From NCBI RefSeq assembly GCF_008386585.1, contig NZ_VUOB01000035.1:1-61679 (forward strand): DNA of 61,679 bases, written 5' to 3'. Below the pieces are notes generated by a model that ran no database searches, was not told the origin of the DNA, and worked only from the letters and a program-made list of their open reading frames with translations. How positions within the stretch are numbered: position 1 is the stretch's first letter; each line of letters begins with the position of its first letter. A program made the position numbers and the translations under genes. This DNA comes from Solihabitans fulvus. Lineage in GTDB: Bacteria; Actinomycetota; Actinomycetes; Mycobacteriales; Pseudonocardiaceae. Shown here piece by piece: positions 16,740-25,696 of this stretch.

Positions 16740-18005
16740 ATGAATCCGCGCATGGCCGTGACCGACCACGTCTTCACCGTCCCGCTGGACCACGACGATC
16801 CCGACGGCGCCACCATCGAGGTGTTCGCCCGCGAGGTCGCCGACCCCGCCCGCAGCCCGGACAAGCTGCCGTGGCTGGTGTTCCTGCAAGGCGGACCAGG
16901 AGGGAAATCCCCTCGGCCGAACGGCGACTACCCCGGCTGGCTCGCCCGCGCGCTGCGGACCCACCGCGTGCTGCTGCTGGACCAGCGCGGCACCGGCCGC
17001 AGCACACCGGTGACGCCGACGTTCGCGGCAGGGTTCGCGGCGGGCAAGGATCTCGCCCGGTACCTGTCGCTGCACCGGGCCGACGCCATCGTGCGCGACG
17101 CCGAGCTGATCCGGCGGAAGCTGTGCGGCGACGAGCCGTGGGAGACCCTCGGCCAAAGCTACGGCGGGTTCATCACCCTGACCTACCTTTCCCTTGCCCC
17201 CGAGGGGCTGCGCGCCTGCCACGTCACCGGCGGCCTCTCCGGCCTGGACGCCCGCGCGGACGACGTCTACCGCCGCACCTATCCCAGGGTCGAGGCCAAG
17301 AACCGCGAGTACTACGCGCGCTATCCCGAGGACGTCGCGACGGTCCGCCGGGTCGCCGACCTCGCCGCCACCGGACGCGTCGTCCTGCCCGACGGCGACA
17401 AGCTCACACCGCAGCGGCTCCGCACCCTCGGCCTGGCCTTCGGCATGGGCGACGGCTACGAGCGCATCCACTGGATCTTCGACGAGGCCTTCGACGCGTC
17501 CGGTCAACTCACCGACACCTTCCTGCTCCAGGTCATGCAGCAGACCGGTTTCGTCGACAACCCGCTGTTCACGATCCTCCAGGAGCCCTGCTTCGCCCAG
17601 GACGGGATCCCGATCGACTGGGCGGCCCACCGCATCATGCGCGAACACCCGAACTTCGCCGCCGATGCGGACCCGCTGTTGTTCACCGGGGAGATGATCT
17701 ATCCCTGGATGTTCGAGGAGATCAGGGCCCTGCGGCCGTTCGCCGAAGCCGCCGAACTGCTCGCGGCCTGGACCGAGTGGCCGCCGCTGTACGACGCGGA
17801 CCGCCTCGCCGCGAACAAGGTGCCGCTCGCCGCGGCCGTCTACCACGACGACATGTACGTCGACGCCGAGCTGTCCCTCCGCACCCTGCGACACCTGGGT
17901 TCGGCGCGGGCGTGGGTGACCAACGAGTGGGAGCACGACGGCGTGAACGCGTCGGGAGACGTCGTGCTGTCGCGGCTGATGGACATGAACGCCGGACGGT
18001 GCTGA
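16740..18005 (+). CDS. Alpha/beta-hydrolase, proline iminopeptidase-like (S33)
   Basis: This 421-residue cytoplasmic protein (no signal peptide) has the S33 pattern: oxyanion region LQGGPGGKSP, strand LLLDQRGTGRS and nucleophile elbow GQSYGGF with the serine. Proline iminopeptidases release N-terminal proline from peptides. The length and the inserted cap domain between the elbow and the C-terminal histidine region (WEHDGVNAS) fit the larger actinobacterial form. It is followed after 71 nt by a secreted S33 relative on the same strand, and the two could form one peptide-processing transcript. Confidence 0.88.
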   Translation: MNPRMAVTDHVFTVPLDHDDPDGATIEVFAREVADPARSPDKLPWLVFLQGGPGGKSPRPNGDYPGWLARALRTHRVLLLDQRGTGRSTPVTPTFAAGFAAGKDLARYLSLHRADAIVRDAELIRRKLCGDEPWETLGQSYGGFITLTYLSLAPEGLRACHVTGGLSGLDARADDVYRRTYPRVEAKNREYYARYPEDVATVRRVADLAATGRVVLPDGDKLTPQRLRTLGLAFGMGDGYERIHWIFDEAFDASGQLTDTFLLQVMQQTGFVDNPLFTILQEPCFAQDGIPIDWAAHRIMREHPNFAADADPLLFTGEMIYPWMFEEIRALRPFAEAAELLAAWTEWPPLYDADRLAANKVPLAAAVYHDDMYVDAELSLRTLRHLGSARAWVTNEWEHDGVNASGDVVLSRLMDMNAGRC

Positions 18006-18076
18006 CAACCGCCCCGAGAAGCCCTTCGTTCACCAAGGCCTGATGACGGGCCACGGCAACCGAGAGAAGTCACGCC

Positions 18077-19702
18077 ATGAAACGGAAGTTGACGCTGCTG
18101 GCCGCGACAGCGGTGTTCGCGTCGCTGATCGGGCTGGTGCCGGCCGGTGCGGCGCCCCAGACACCCGAGCTCCAGGACACCGGCCAGGGCAGGCTTGACT
18201 GGACATCCTGCGGCGACACAACCACCCCGGCCCTGCAATGCGCGATGCTGGAGGTGCCCCTGGACTACACCCACCCGCACGGCCAGAAGATCAAGGTCAA
18301 GGTGGACCGACTTCCAGCCACCGCGCCGAAAAACCAGCAGCAGGGCCCGATCCTGCTGAACCCGGGTGGTCCCGGCGACAGCGGCCTGTGGATGCCCGCG
18401 TACATCGCCGGCCAGATCCCGGCGGACGTCGCCGCGCAGTACGACTGGATCGGGTTCGACCCGCGCGGCACCAACAACAGCGACCCGCACGTGGTTTGCG
18501 ACGCGCACTACTTCGACGCCGAGCGGCCCGACTACCAGGTCGGCCACGGCACCGAGCAGGCGTGGCTGGAGAAGTCGGCGAAGTACACCGCCGACTGCGC
18601 GGCACGATGGAGCGGGATCCTGCCGCACATGACGACGGTCGACAGCGCTCGTGACCTCGACAGCATCCGCCGGTCGCTCGGCGTGTCCAAGATCAGTTTC
18701 TACGGCGGGTCGTGGGGCACGTCGCTCGGCTCCACCTACGGCCAACTGTTCCCCTCACATGTGCGCCGCATGGTGTTGGACAGCATCGTCGGACCGACGA
18801 TCTCCTGGTACGACCACAACATCCTCCAGGACAAGGAGCACCAGCGCCGCTTCCAGGCGTTCGCCGAATGGACGGCGAAGGCCGACGGCACCTACCACCT
18901 CGGCACCGACGCCGACACCGTGATCAAAAACTACGGCAAGGTCGAGGACGCCCTGCGCGCCACCCCGGCGCCGGCCGCCCCAGCGCCTGGGGCGATCGGC
19001 CCCGCGGAGTTCGAGGACGTCTTCTACAGCGGCGGCTACAACTTCCTGCGCTGGCCGCGCATGGCGACCGTACTGTCGGCCTATCTCGTCAAGAACGACA
19101 CCCGGCCGCTGACCATCGCCTACAACCGCTACGCCGCCCCTGGCGCGGACGACGCTGCCTTCCCGAACTACAACGCGGTGCAGTGTATGGAGAACCAGTG
19201 GCCGCGCGACTGGGAGTTCTGGAAGAAGGACCAGGCCGAGGTGAACGCGGTCGCGCCGTTCTACACCTACAACAACATGTGGTACAACGCGGCCTGCATG
19301 TTCTGGCCCCACCAGGGCGGCGCGGGACGCCTGCCGATCACCGGCAAGGGCCTGCCACCGGTCCTGCTGTTCAACGCCACCGAGGACGCCGCCACGCCGT
19401 ATGAGGGCGCGGTCGCCATGCACAAGGCGCTGCCCGGTTCCAAGCTCGTCGTGCAGAACGGCGGCAGCTTCCACGAGATCCTCTTCCACGGAAACGCCTG
19501 CCTCGACGACACATTCGTCGCCTACCTCCGCGACGGCTCCCTGCCCTCGGGCAACGGCTTCATCTCGAAGACCTGCGCACCCGAGGCCGACCCGGCACCG
19601 GCCTACCTCGATCCCCCACCGGCAGCGAGCACGCCGAAGGCGACGAACTCCGGCACCGGCACCGCGGCCAACGACCCTGAGGCCGTCCACGGCCGCAGCT
19701 GA
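18077..19702 (+). CDS. Secreted alpha/beta-hydrolase, tripeptidyl-aminopeptidase type (S33)
   Basis: The 541-residue precursor starts with a signal peptide (KRKLTLLAATAVFASLIGL, cleavage near GAA). It carries LLNPGGPGDSG (oxyanion region), GFDPRGTNNSD and the elbow YGGSWGTSLG with the catalytic serine, matching Streptomyces mycelium-associated tripeptidyl aminopeptidases and SlpD/SlpE-like proteins. A C-terminal TAP-like segment (LLFNATEDAATPYEGA, then GGSFHEI with the histidine) completes the catalytic set. It should act outside the cell on peptides. It follows a cytoplasmic S33 peptidase gene and is followed by a clear stem-loop. Confidence 0.9.
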   Translation: MKRKLTLLAATAVFASLIGLVPAGAAPQTPELQDTGQGRLDWTSCGDTTTPALQCAMLEVPLDYTHPHGQKIKVKVDRLPATAPKNQQQGPILLNPGGPGDSGLWMPAYIAGQIPADVAAQYDWIGFDPRGTNNSDPHVVCDAHYFDAERPDYQVGHGTEQAWLEKSAKYTADCAARWSGILPHMTTVDSARDLDSIRRSLGVSKISFYGGSWGTSLGSTYGQLFPSHVRRMVLDSIVGPTISWYDHNILQDKEHQRRFQAFAEWTAKADGTYHLGTDADTVIKNYGKVEDALRATPAPAAPAPGAIGPAEFEDVFYSGGYNFLRWPRMATVLSAYLVKNDTRPLTIAYNRYAAPGADDAAFPNYNAVQCMENQWPRDWEFWKKDQAEVNAVAPFYTYNNMWYNAACMFWPHQGGAGRLPITGKGLPPVLLFNATEDAATPYEGAVAMHKALPGSKLVVQNGGSFHEILFHGNACLDDTFVAYLRDGSLPSGNGFISKTCAPEADPAPAYLDPPPAASTPKATNSGTGTAANDPEAVHGRS

Positions 19703-19712
19703 CCCTGGCACC

Positions 19713-19747
19713 GCGGCGTGTTCCTCGAGCGCTGAGGAGCACGCCGC
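19713..19747 (+). terminator. Stem-loop terminator after the tripeptidyl aminopeptidase gene
   Basis: Positions 19713-19726 and 19734-19747 form a 14-bp stem with one G-T wobble and a 7-nt loop, starting 10 nt after the stop codon. Confidence 0.7.
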
Positions 19748-19822
19748 GCGCCCTTGGTGACGGCGTGATCTGCACCGGCAAGTTGGGTCTCGATGCCGCG
19801 GTCGAGGATCGTGCCGATGGCA

Positions 19823-20465
19823 CTATGCGGCCCGCAGCAGTGTTGCGGTCAGTGGGTTGAGTTCGACTAGCTCGTCTTCGCCGACGAGAACCGTCCCGCC
19901 GTGGGCTGTCCGGATGCCGATGGTGCCGGGCCCGAGCTGAAGTGCATGTACGGCGCGAGGGTGCCGTGCCGGTACGCGGTGGCCGTGGCCGCGGCGACCA
20001 CGTCGGCCTCGGAAACGCCCGGTGCGGCCGTGGCCACCATGGCCTCCGCCATCGCATCGCCGATGCGGGCCGCGTGACGCACCACGGCGATCTCCTCGTC
20101 GCTCAGCGGCATCATCAGGCGGGCGAACGCGTGCCCGACATTCCGGAAATCAGCGCCGGTCGGCTGTTTCACCACGGTGTCCCAGAACGGATACGGGATG
20201 CGCCCTTCGGGATGCGCGGGAAGGTACGGGTCAAGGCCCATGACCCCGATGGAACCTTTGCGCAGCCCCAGGTCCGTCAAGGCCTGGACGAGCTGATGGG
20301 ACTGCCGGCCCAGTCGCAGGTCGTTCGCGGCGAGCCACAGTTCGTCGCCTCTGCGCACTGCTTCTCGATGGTCGAAGAGAAACGTCGGGATCGGCACGAG
20401 CGCGGTCGGGGCTTGGTCGCGGGGGAAGACGAGAAGGACGCCCGGCCGGTCATTGGTGAACCAGC
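19823..20465 (-). pseudogene. M24 (Xaa-Pro/creatinase-type) peptidase remnant with internal deletion
   Basis: Reading leftward, about 165 residues (from SWFTNDRPGVLLV through MAEAMVATAAPGVSEADV to YMHFSSGP) match the N-terminal creatinase domain and the beginning of the pita-bread catalytic domain of M24 aminopeptidases. At about 19930 this stops matching and another frame begins with GTIGIRTAHGGTVLVGEDE and ends LNPLTATLLRAA before a stop at 19823, which is the family C-terminus. The middle of the catalytic domain, with the metal-binding aspartates, histidine and glutamates, is missing and the join is out of frame. The N-terminus is also lost. The gene cannot make an active peptidase. Confidence 0.72.
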
Positions 20466-20580
20466 TGAGGCGCTGAGAACCCAGCTGCACGCCTCCGGGT
20501 TGTTCACCGGTCTCGACGCGCAGGAACAGCACACCCTGCTCGCGCTGCTGACAAAAATGCAAAAACCGCTATGCCCGTAG
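20465..20580 (+). pseudogene. C-terminal remnant of a MarR-family regulator
   Basis: On the plus strand the last 36 or so residues before the stop at 20580 (ALRTQLHASGLFTGLDAQEQ and then TLLALLTKM) look like the C-terminal dimerisation helices of MarR regulators. No HTH domain precedes them; instead the antisense M24 remnant begins. I infer that a deletion removed the front of this gene and the front of the M24 gene together. The assignment rests on a short pattern and is moderate. Confidence 0.45.
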
Positions 20581-20651
20581 CCAGTAAGGCTTGCTGCGTA
20601 ACGGTTCGTCGCCACGTGTGATCATGTCGTGTGATGCATGCGGCTCGGTCG

Positions 20652-21617
20652 TCAGGTCCGGGTGGCGGCCCGTTTGACGGTCTTGATCACTGGTGCGGTC
20701 TCGACGTGTGTGACGCCGGGCAGCGCGGCCACCCGGGTGGTCAGGTAGCGGTACAGCTCCTGTTGGTTCGCGCACACCACGCTCGCGTACAGGTTCGTCG
20801 GCCCGGTCGTGGCGGCGGCGAACGCGATCTCCGGATGCCCGGCCAGCGCCGCGCCGGCCTGTTCCAGACAGGCGGGGACGACGGAGAGCCAGAGCAGCGT
20901 GCGGGGGCCGACACCGAACAGGCGCCCGTCGACGTCGATGTCCAGGTACAGCACCCCGCGTTCGCGAAGCTCGGTCATCCTGCGCCGGACCGTCGTCGGC
21001 GACCAACCGGTCACCGCGGCAAGCTGCTCGAACTCGGCCCGGCCGTCGGTGGCGAGCGCGGCGAGGAGCTTGCGGTCCCCGTCGTCGAGCCGCACCGGCC
21101 CCGGTCGGTGTGGCACCGGGGGCGGACGCAGCCGCTCGACCGCCTCGTCGTCCAGCGAGCCGAGCTTGGCGACCAGGCTGTCCGGGCCGCCGTAGTACGC
21201 GTGCAGCACGGAGTGCGCGGTCACTCCCTCCACGCGCGGGGTGCGCGGGAGTTTGGTCAGCAGCAGCGCCTCGCTGTCGGCTTCGCTCTCGGTGCGGACC
21301 GTGCAGGTGATCTCCGTGCCTCCGGAAGTGATGCTCACCCAGGACGTGTCGGAGCGGCGGGCCAACGCCTCGGCGACCGGGACCGACGCGGCGGGCGCGC
21401 AGCGCACCCGCAGGAACCACAGCACCGCGCCAAGCGCGGTCGGGTCGACCCCGCCGAGCACCCGCACCGCCCCCGCCGACCGTAGCCGGGCGTACCGGCG
21501 GGCGATGGTGCGATCCGACACGCCGAGAACCTCGGCGATCGTGCTGAACGGGGCCCTGCCGTTGATCTGCAAGGCGTGCACGAGCCGACGATCCAGTTCG
21601 TCGTAGTCGGATTCCAC
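20652..21617 (-). CDS. Lrp/AsnC-family regulator with two HTH-RAM units
   Basis: The 321-residue product has a duplicated layout: HTH 1 (LDRRLVHALQINGRAPFSTI, GVSDRTIARRYARL), a ligand-binding RAM-like half, then HTH 2 (LDDGDRKLLAALATDGRAEF, GWSPTTVRRRMTEL) and a second RAM half. This double Lrp architecture is common in actinomycetes; such proteins sense amino acids or related compounds. The GTG start at 21617 places the HTH correctly; the upstream extension overlaps the divergent monooxygenase gene and is rejected. The gene is divergent from the FAD monooxygenase at 21733 across 115 bp and is its likely regulator. Confidence 0.87.
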   Translation of the reverse strand: MESDYDELDRRLVHALQINGRAPFSTIAEVLGVSDRTIARRYARLRSAGAVRVLGGVDPTALGAVLWFLRVRCAPAASVPVAEALARRSDTSWVSITSGGTEITCTVRTESEADSEALLLTKLPRTPRVEGVTAHSVLHAYYGGPDSLVAKLGSLDDEAVERLRPPPVPHRPGPVRLDDGDRKLLAALATDGRAEFEQLAAVTGWSPTTVRRRMTELRERGVLYLDIDVDGRLFGVGPRTLLWLSVVPACLEQAGAALAGHPEIAFAAATTGPTNLYASVVCANQQELYRYLTTRVAALPGVTHVETAPVIKTVKRAATRT

Positions 21618-21732
21618 CGGCCCGATCGTAAACAGTGTCGGATACCGATGCAATCGAACTTGTTTCTGGCGCGACCGCGTCGGAAGGCGGAGCGTCGCTC
21701 TCGTCCTGATCGGCACAACCAGGGGAGAAATC

Positions 21733-23172
21733 GTGGACACCGATGTGCTCATCGTCGGCGCGGGCCCGACCGGCCTGACGCTGGCCAACGAACTGCGGCT
21801 GGCGGGGGTGCCTGCCGTGTTGGTCGACAAGCTGGCGCAGCGCAGCACGTTGTCAAAGGCGGGCGGCGTGCAGTCCCGCACGCAGGAGGCGTTCGACCAG
21901 CGCGGCTTGCTGGAACCGTTGCTGGCGACGGGAAACTACCCGATCGGCACCGCCCACTTCGCCGGTATCACGCTCCCGCTCACCCGGGACAGGCACCGGC
22001 ATCCGTGGCGGTCCATCCCGCAGGTGGTGATCGAGGGATTCCTCGAACAACACCTTGCCGCACAAGACATCCACGTGCTGCGAGACCACGAACTGACCGG
22101 CATCGCCCAGGACGAGGACGGGGTCACCGCGACCTTCGCGAGGGGCGGTGTCGTCCGCTCCCGTTACCTGGTCGCCGCCGACGGCGGCCGCAGCACGGTG
22201 CGGTCGCTGCTGGGAGCGGAGTTCCCCGGCAGGCCGGGAACGATGACCACCGTCGCCGCCGACGTGCGATTGGGCGGCGACGACCAGGCGATGACGCACG
22301 CCAGGAGCGAGGACGGGCACTGGGTGTCGGTGTTCCCGCTCGGCACCGATCCGCAGGGCAGGCCGCTGCGCCGGCTCGCGCTGGGCGGGCCGGGCCGGTC
22401 ACTGCCCCGCGAGGTCCCGGTCACCGAGGACGAGATCCGCGAGGGGCTGCGCGCCGTCTTCGGCTCCCGGGTGCGACTGCTCGAACTGCGCTACGCCCGC
22501 CGCATCACCAACGCGGCCCGCCAGGCCGCCCGATACCGGCACGGGCGTGTGTTCCTGGCGGGCGACGCCGCCCACGTCCATCTCCCGATCGGCGCGCAGG
22601 GCATGAACACTGGGATTCAGGACGCGCTGAACCTCGGGTGGAAACTCGGCGCCGCAGTGCACGGCTGGGCCCCCGAGCACCTGCTCGACACCTACCACAC
22701 CGAACGCCATCCGGTCGCGGCCGCCGTGCTGCGCAACGTCCAGGCGCAGAGCCTGCTCATGGACCAGCAGGGCGCCCGCGACCCGGATCTGACGGCCACC
22801 AAGGAACTGTTCGCGGCCTTGACGGGACTGCGGGAGGTGCAGTACCACCTCGACGACATGTTGTCCGGGATGGGCATCCGCTACCCCATACCGGGCGCCG
22901 AGGAGCAGCCGCTCGTCGGTCTGCCCGCGCCGAGTCGCGATCTCGGCCCGGTCAGGTCGCACGAGCTGCTACGGCGCGGACGCGGCGTCCTGATCGACCC
23001 GGACGACAGGTTCGCCAAGGTCGCCGCCCGCTGGCAGGACCGCGTGGACCGCACGGGTCAGGGCGCTGACGCCGAACCGATGCTCATCCGGCCGGACGGC
23101 TACGTGTGCTGGGCCGGCAACCCGGATGACCTCGAACCGGCGCTCGGCCACTGGTTCGGCGAACCCCGCTGA
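21733..23172 (+). CDS. FAD-dependent aromatic monooxygenase (group A, rifampicin/PHBH-type)
   Basis: The 479-residue protein has VLIVGAGPTGLTLANELRLA (Rossmann dinucleotide motif), AADGGRSTVRSLLG (DG motif contacting FAD and NAD(P)H) and VFLAGDAAHVHLPIGAQGMN (GD motif), the three signatures of group A flavin hydroxylases. Related proteins hydroxylate aromatic polyketides, phenols or rifampicin. The GTG start follows AGGGGAGAAA. The gene is divergent from an Lrp-type regulator. No biosynthetic cluster surrounds it, so detoxification or aromatic catabolism is as likely as a biosynthetic role. Confidence 0.9.
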   Translation: MDTDVLIVGAGPTGLTLANELRLAGVPAVLVDKLAQRSTLSKAGGVQSRTQEAFDQRGLLEPLLATGNYPIGTAHFAGITLPLTRDRHRHPWRSIPQVVIEGFLEQHLAAQDIHVLRDHELTGIAQDEDGVTATFARGGVVRSRYLVAADGGRSTVRSLLGAEFPGRPGTMTTVAADVRLGGDDQAMTHARSEDGHWVSVFPLGTDPQGRPLRRLALGGPGRSLPREVPVTEDEIREGLRAVFGSRVRLLELRYARRITNAARQAARYRHGRVFLAGDAAHVHLPIGAQGMNTGIQDALNLGWKLGAAVHGWAPEHLLDTYHTERHPVAAAVLRNVQAQSLLMDQQGARDPDLTATKELFAALTGLREVQYHLDDMLSGMGIRYPIPGAEEQPLVGLPAPSRDLGPVRSHELLRRGRGVLIDPDDRFAKVAARWQDRVDRTGQGADAEPMLIRPDGYVCWAGNPDDLEPALGHWFGEPR

Positions 23173-23194
23173 AACCTCAGATGTCACGGAGCCG

Positions 23195-23614
23195 TCATTT
23201 TCGGGTGATTCGGTAGCGCTCGGTCAAGTAGCCGAGCAGGACCATCCCGAGGCTGGGCAGGGTGTACTTGAGCTGCGGCCAGCTGTCTTCGCGAGGCGGG
23301 TCGACGCTGGCGGTTCCCGGATAGAGTGCGGCGGAGAGTTGGGTGAGCCCGTACATGCTTGCGATGATTGCCGCACTGTCCAGCGACGCACGCGACTGGC
23401 CTCGCTTCCACACGTGATACAAGGTCGCCAGGGATAATGCGGTGCCCATGCTCATGGTCTGGGCGTTGTGAAACTTGGCGTGGGGCGGCCACGTCGGATT
23501 GTAAATATGCGTCTCGTTCCAGTCGGCGGCGTACGACCCGACCATTGTCCCCACCGCAGACAACGAGATGAGCACCTTGCCGAACGGGAACTTCTTGAGG
23601 CTGATATTTGCCAT
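23195..23614 (-). CDS. Small membrane protein, DUF6640-like
   Basis: The 139-residue product starts MANISLKKFPFGKVLISLSA and contains YAADWNETHIYNPTWPPHAKFH, a segment I associate with DUF6640 family proteins of unknown function. About four hydrophobic segments are visible (around residues 11-27, 51-70, 80-100 and 110-128), so it is an integral membrane protein. The start at 23614 is preferred over one at 23626 because GGAG lies 6 nt before it. It converges with the monooxygenase gene, with only 22 nt between the stops, and follows a small MIase-like gene on its own strand. Confidence 0.75.
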   Translation of the reverse strand: MANISLKKFPFGKVLISLSAVGTMVGSYAADWNETHIYNPTWPPHAKFHNAQTMSMGTALSLATLYHVWKRGQSRASLDSAAIIASMYGLTQLSAALYPGTASVDPPREDSWPQLKYTLPSLGMVLLGYLTERYRITRK

Positions 23615-23669
23615 ATTATTCTCCATCAGCTGAAGGAGGCGAATTCTCGGCAGCCAAACACAGCCGGGC

Positions 23670-23990
23670 TCACGACCTCGCTCGGTGGGCGGCCTCCGCT
23701 GGGTCCGGGGGCGTGGTCGGGTAGACATCGACATCGAAGAACCGGGCGAAAGGCAGGGTTGCCAGCGTCTCCGCGACTTGCTTCTCGTCGGCGGCGATGA
23801 CCTCGAGGAACGTTGCTCGCCGGGCGGGGGAAACGTAGTGGGCGCCAATTCGCCCGTCCGAGCGCAGCACCTCCAGCTGCTTCTGCTCGTCGTCGCGCAG
23901 CGCGGCGAATTCCGTGAAGTCCGTGTCGTCGCGGAGGGTTGCGAACACCATGAACGTCGGCGCGGCGGCGGGATTCGGGGTCGGTGACAT
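23670..23990 (-). CDS. Small dimeric alpha/beta-barrel protein, muconolactone isomerase-like
   Basis: The 106-residue product (TFMVFATLRDDTDFTEFAAL, DGRIGAHYVSPARRATFLEV, LPFARFFDVDVYPTTPP) has the ferredoxin-like alpha/beta pattern of muconolactone isomerases and YCII-like proteins. These form dimers or decamers and act on small organic molecules or act as accessory proteins. No catalytic residue can be assigned. The start at 23990 follows AAAGGAC. It lies between the oxidoreductase gene upstream (105-nt gap) and the DUF6640-like gene downstream (55-nt gap), suggesting one three-gene transcript from the TetR-controlled promoter at 25.05 kb. Confidence 0.7.
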   Translation of the reverse strand: MSPTPNPAAAPTFMVFATLRDDTDFTEFAALRDDEQKQLEVLRSDGRIGAHYVSPARRATFLEVIAADEKQVAETLATLPFARFFDVDVYPTTPPDPAEAAHRARS

Positions 23991-24095
23991 GGTTTGTCCT
24001 TTCGATAGCGGTTGTGGTGCCATTCACAAGGCCGGGCCTGTGAGCAGGACACGCCTCGCCAGGTCACACTTGTCGGGATTCCAACGACGTAATAG

Positions 24096-25037
24096 TCACT
24101 CGGTCGTGATGATGAGCTTGCCGCCCTTGGGCGTGCGGTTGCGTTCGAGCTCCGTGAGCGCCGCGATCGCCTCACCGAGCGGCACGGTGCGTGCGACCGG
24201 CAGCCGCAGCATCCCTTTCCCGGCAACCTGTGCGACCGCTTCGAGGTCGGTCGTGACGGCTTTCCCGATCATCACCTGATAGGGCCCAGGCAGGACGCTT
24301 CTCACGAACTTCGCCGGCGTGGGGACGATATCGATGATGCGGCCGCCAGGCTTCAGCAACGTCCGCGCGGCTTTGATCGGCAACGTGCCGGGGGTGTCGA
24401 ACACGACGTCGAATCGCCCCGCGAGTGTCGTCGCGTCGAAGTCGAACTCGACGATCGGGGCGATGCCAAGGTCGTGCGCCTCGTGCATGGCGGTGTCGCG
24501 GCAGCTGCCGCCCACGGAGGCGCCGTGCGCCAAGGCGATCTGTGCGGCGGCTCGGCCGACACCGCCGAGGCAGCCGTGGATGAACACGGCTTGCCCGGCG
24601 TGCAGCTTGCTTGTGTTGACCATGGACTGAAAAGCGGTGACGCCGACCGTGGGGATCGCCGCTGCCTCCTCCCAGGAGAGATTCGCCGGCTTTGTCACGA
24701 CCGCCTTCTCCTCGGCGACGACCATCTCGGCGAACGCTCCCGCAGCCTTCAGGCTTGCCCCGCCGAGCACGTCGTCGCCGACGCTGAGTCGAGTAACGCC
24801 GTCGCCGACCGCCGCCACGACGCCCGCGAAGTCGTGTCCCAGGCCGCGCGGAAACCTGCGGCCGGTCATGATCTTCATCTCGCCGCTACGGATCTTCCAG
24901 TCCATCGGGTTCGCGGCCGCTGCCTTCACCCGGACCAGAACCTCACCGGGGCCGGGCCGCGCCGGCTGGAAATCCTCGAGCCGCAGCACCTCGGGGCCGC
25001 CGTACTGGTGGTACTGGATGCGCTTCATCGTCGTCAT
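24096..25037 (-). CDS. NADP-dependent oxidoreductase, MDR superfamily (quinone oxidoreductase type)
   Basis: The 313-residue protein has the MDR layout: a GroES-like N-terminal domain (MKRIQYHQYGGPEVLRLEDF, AAANPMDWKIRSG, GHDFAGVV) and a Rossmann domain with AVFIHGCLGGVGRAAAQIA, matching the nucleotide-binding AxxGxxG-type loop of quinone oxidoreductases. No structural zinc cysteines are visible, so it belongs to the zinc-free branch that reduces quinones or enones with NADPH. The start at 25037 follows GGAGG. It faces the TetR gene at 25136 across a perfect inverted repeat and is presumably induced by the reactive compound sensed by that regulator. Confidence 0.9.
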   Translation of the reverse strand: MTTMKRIQYHQYGGPEVLRLEDFQPARPGPGEVLVRVKAAAANPMDWKIRSGEMKIMTGRRFPRGLGHDFAGVVAAVGDGVTRLSVGDDVLGGASLKAAGAFAEMVVAEEKAVVTKPANLSWEEAAAIPTVGVTAFQSMVNTSKLHAGQAVFIHGCLGGVGRAAAQIALAHGASVGGSCRDTAMHEAHDLGIAPIVEFDFDATTLAGRFDVVFDTPGTLPIKAARTLLKPGGRIIDIVPTPAKFVRSVLPGPYQVMIGKAVTTDLEAVAQVAGKGMLRLPVARTVPLGEAIAALTELERNRTPKGGKLIITTE

Positions 25038-25051
25038 GACGAACACCTCCA

Positions 25052-25114
25052 CGCGTTGATGTCATCAGGTGACATCATCGTATCACGCCGATGTCACCTG
25101 ATGACATCAACGCG
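25052..25114. promoter_or_regulatory. Perfect 25-bp inverted repeat, predicted TetR operator pair
   Basis: Positions 25052-25076 and 25090-25114 are exact reverse complements over 25 bp with a 13-bp spacer. Each arm itself contains an inner palindrome GATGTCA-N5-TGACATC, so the region offers two TetR-type operators in mirror orientation. It fills most of the 98-bp gap between the divergent oxidoreductase and TetR starts and should overlap both promoters. Confidence 0.85.
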
Positions 25115-25135
25115 AGACGGCACTAAACTCGCGGC

Positions 25136-25696
25136 ATGGGACGTTGGGAGCCTGGAGCCGCTGGTCGACTGCGCGAGGCCGCGCTGGCCCTGTATCTCGA
25201 ACGCGGCTTCGAACAGACCATGGTGGCCAACATCGCCGAACGGGCCGGCGTGACCGCCCGCACCTTCTTTCGCCACTTCGCCGACAAGCGCGAGGTCCTC
25301 TTCGACGCCTCGGCCGAGTTGGAGGAGAAGTCGCTGGCCGCGCTGGAGGCGGCGCCCGCTATGGCGTCGACGCTGGATCTCGTCGCGGCCGCGCTCGACG
25401 CCACGGTCGACATCCTCGGGGGCGACCGTGTGCTCGCCCGAAAGCGGCACACGGTGATCATGGCCAACCCCGATCTCCGCGAACGTGAACTGATCAAGAT
25501 CGCACACATGTCGGCCGCCCTCGCCGACGGGCTTCGACGGCGGGGCATCGGCGACACCGAGGCCAGCCTGGCCGCCGAGGCCGGCACCGCGGTGTACCGG
25601 GTCGCCTACGAACAATGGGTCTACGCGGCCGACGACCTCGACCTACGCGACGCCATTCGCCGGTCGTTCGCCCAACTGCGAACCCTGACCGCCTGA
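25136..25696 (+). CDS. TetR-family transcriptional repressor
   Basis: The 186-residue product has a TetR N-terminal HTH (LREAALALYLERGFEQTMVA, IAERAGVTARTFFRHFADKR) and an all-helical ligand domain resembling TetR_C proteins of actinomycetes. It should bind as a dimer to the GATGTCA-N5-TGACATC sites immediately upstream, repressing itself and the divergent oxidoreductase gene until a ligand, perhaps a quinone or other electrophile, binds. Start is the ATG at 25136, 21 nt from the end of the inverted repeat. Confidence 0.92.
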   Translation: MGRWEPGAAGRLREAALALYLERGFEQTMVANIAERAGVTARTFFRHFADKREVLFDASAELEEKSLAALEAAPAMASTLDLVAAALDATVDILGGDRVLARKRHTVIMANPDLRERELIKIAHMSAALADGLRRRGIGDTEASLAAEAGTAVYRVAYEQWVYAADDLDLRDAIRRSFAQLRTLTA

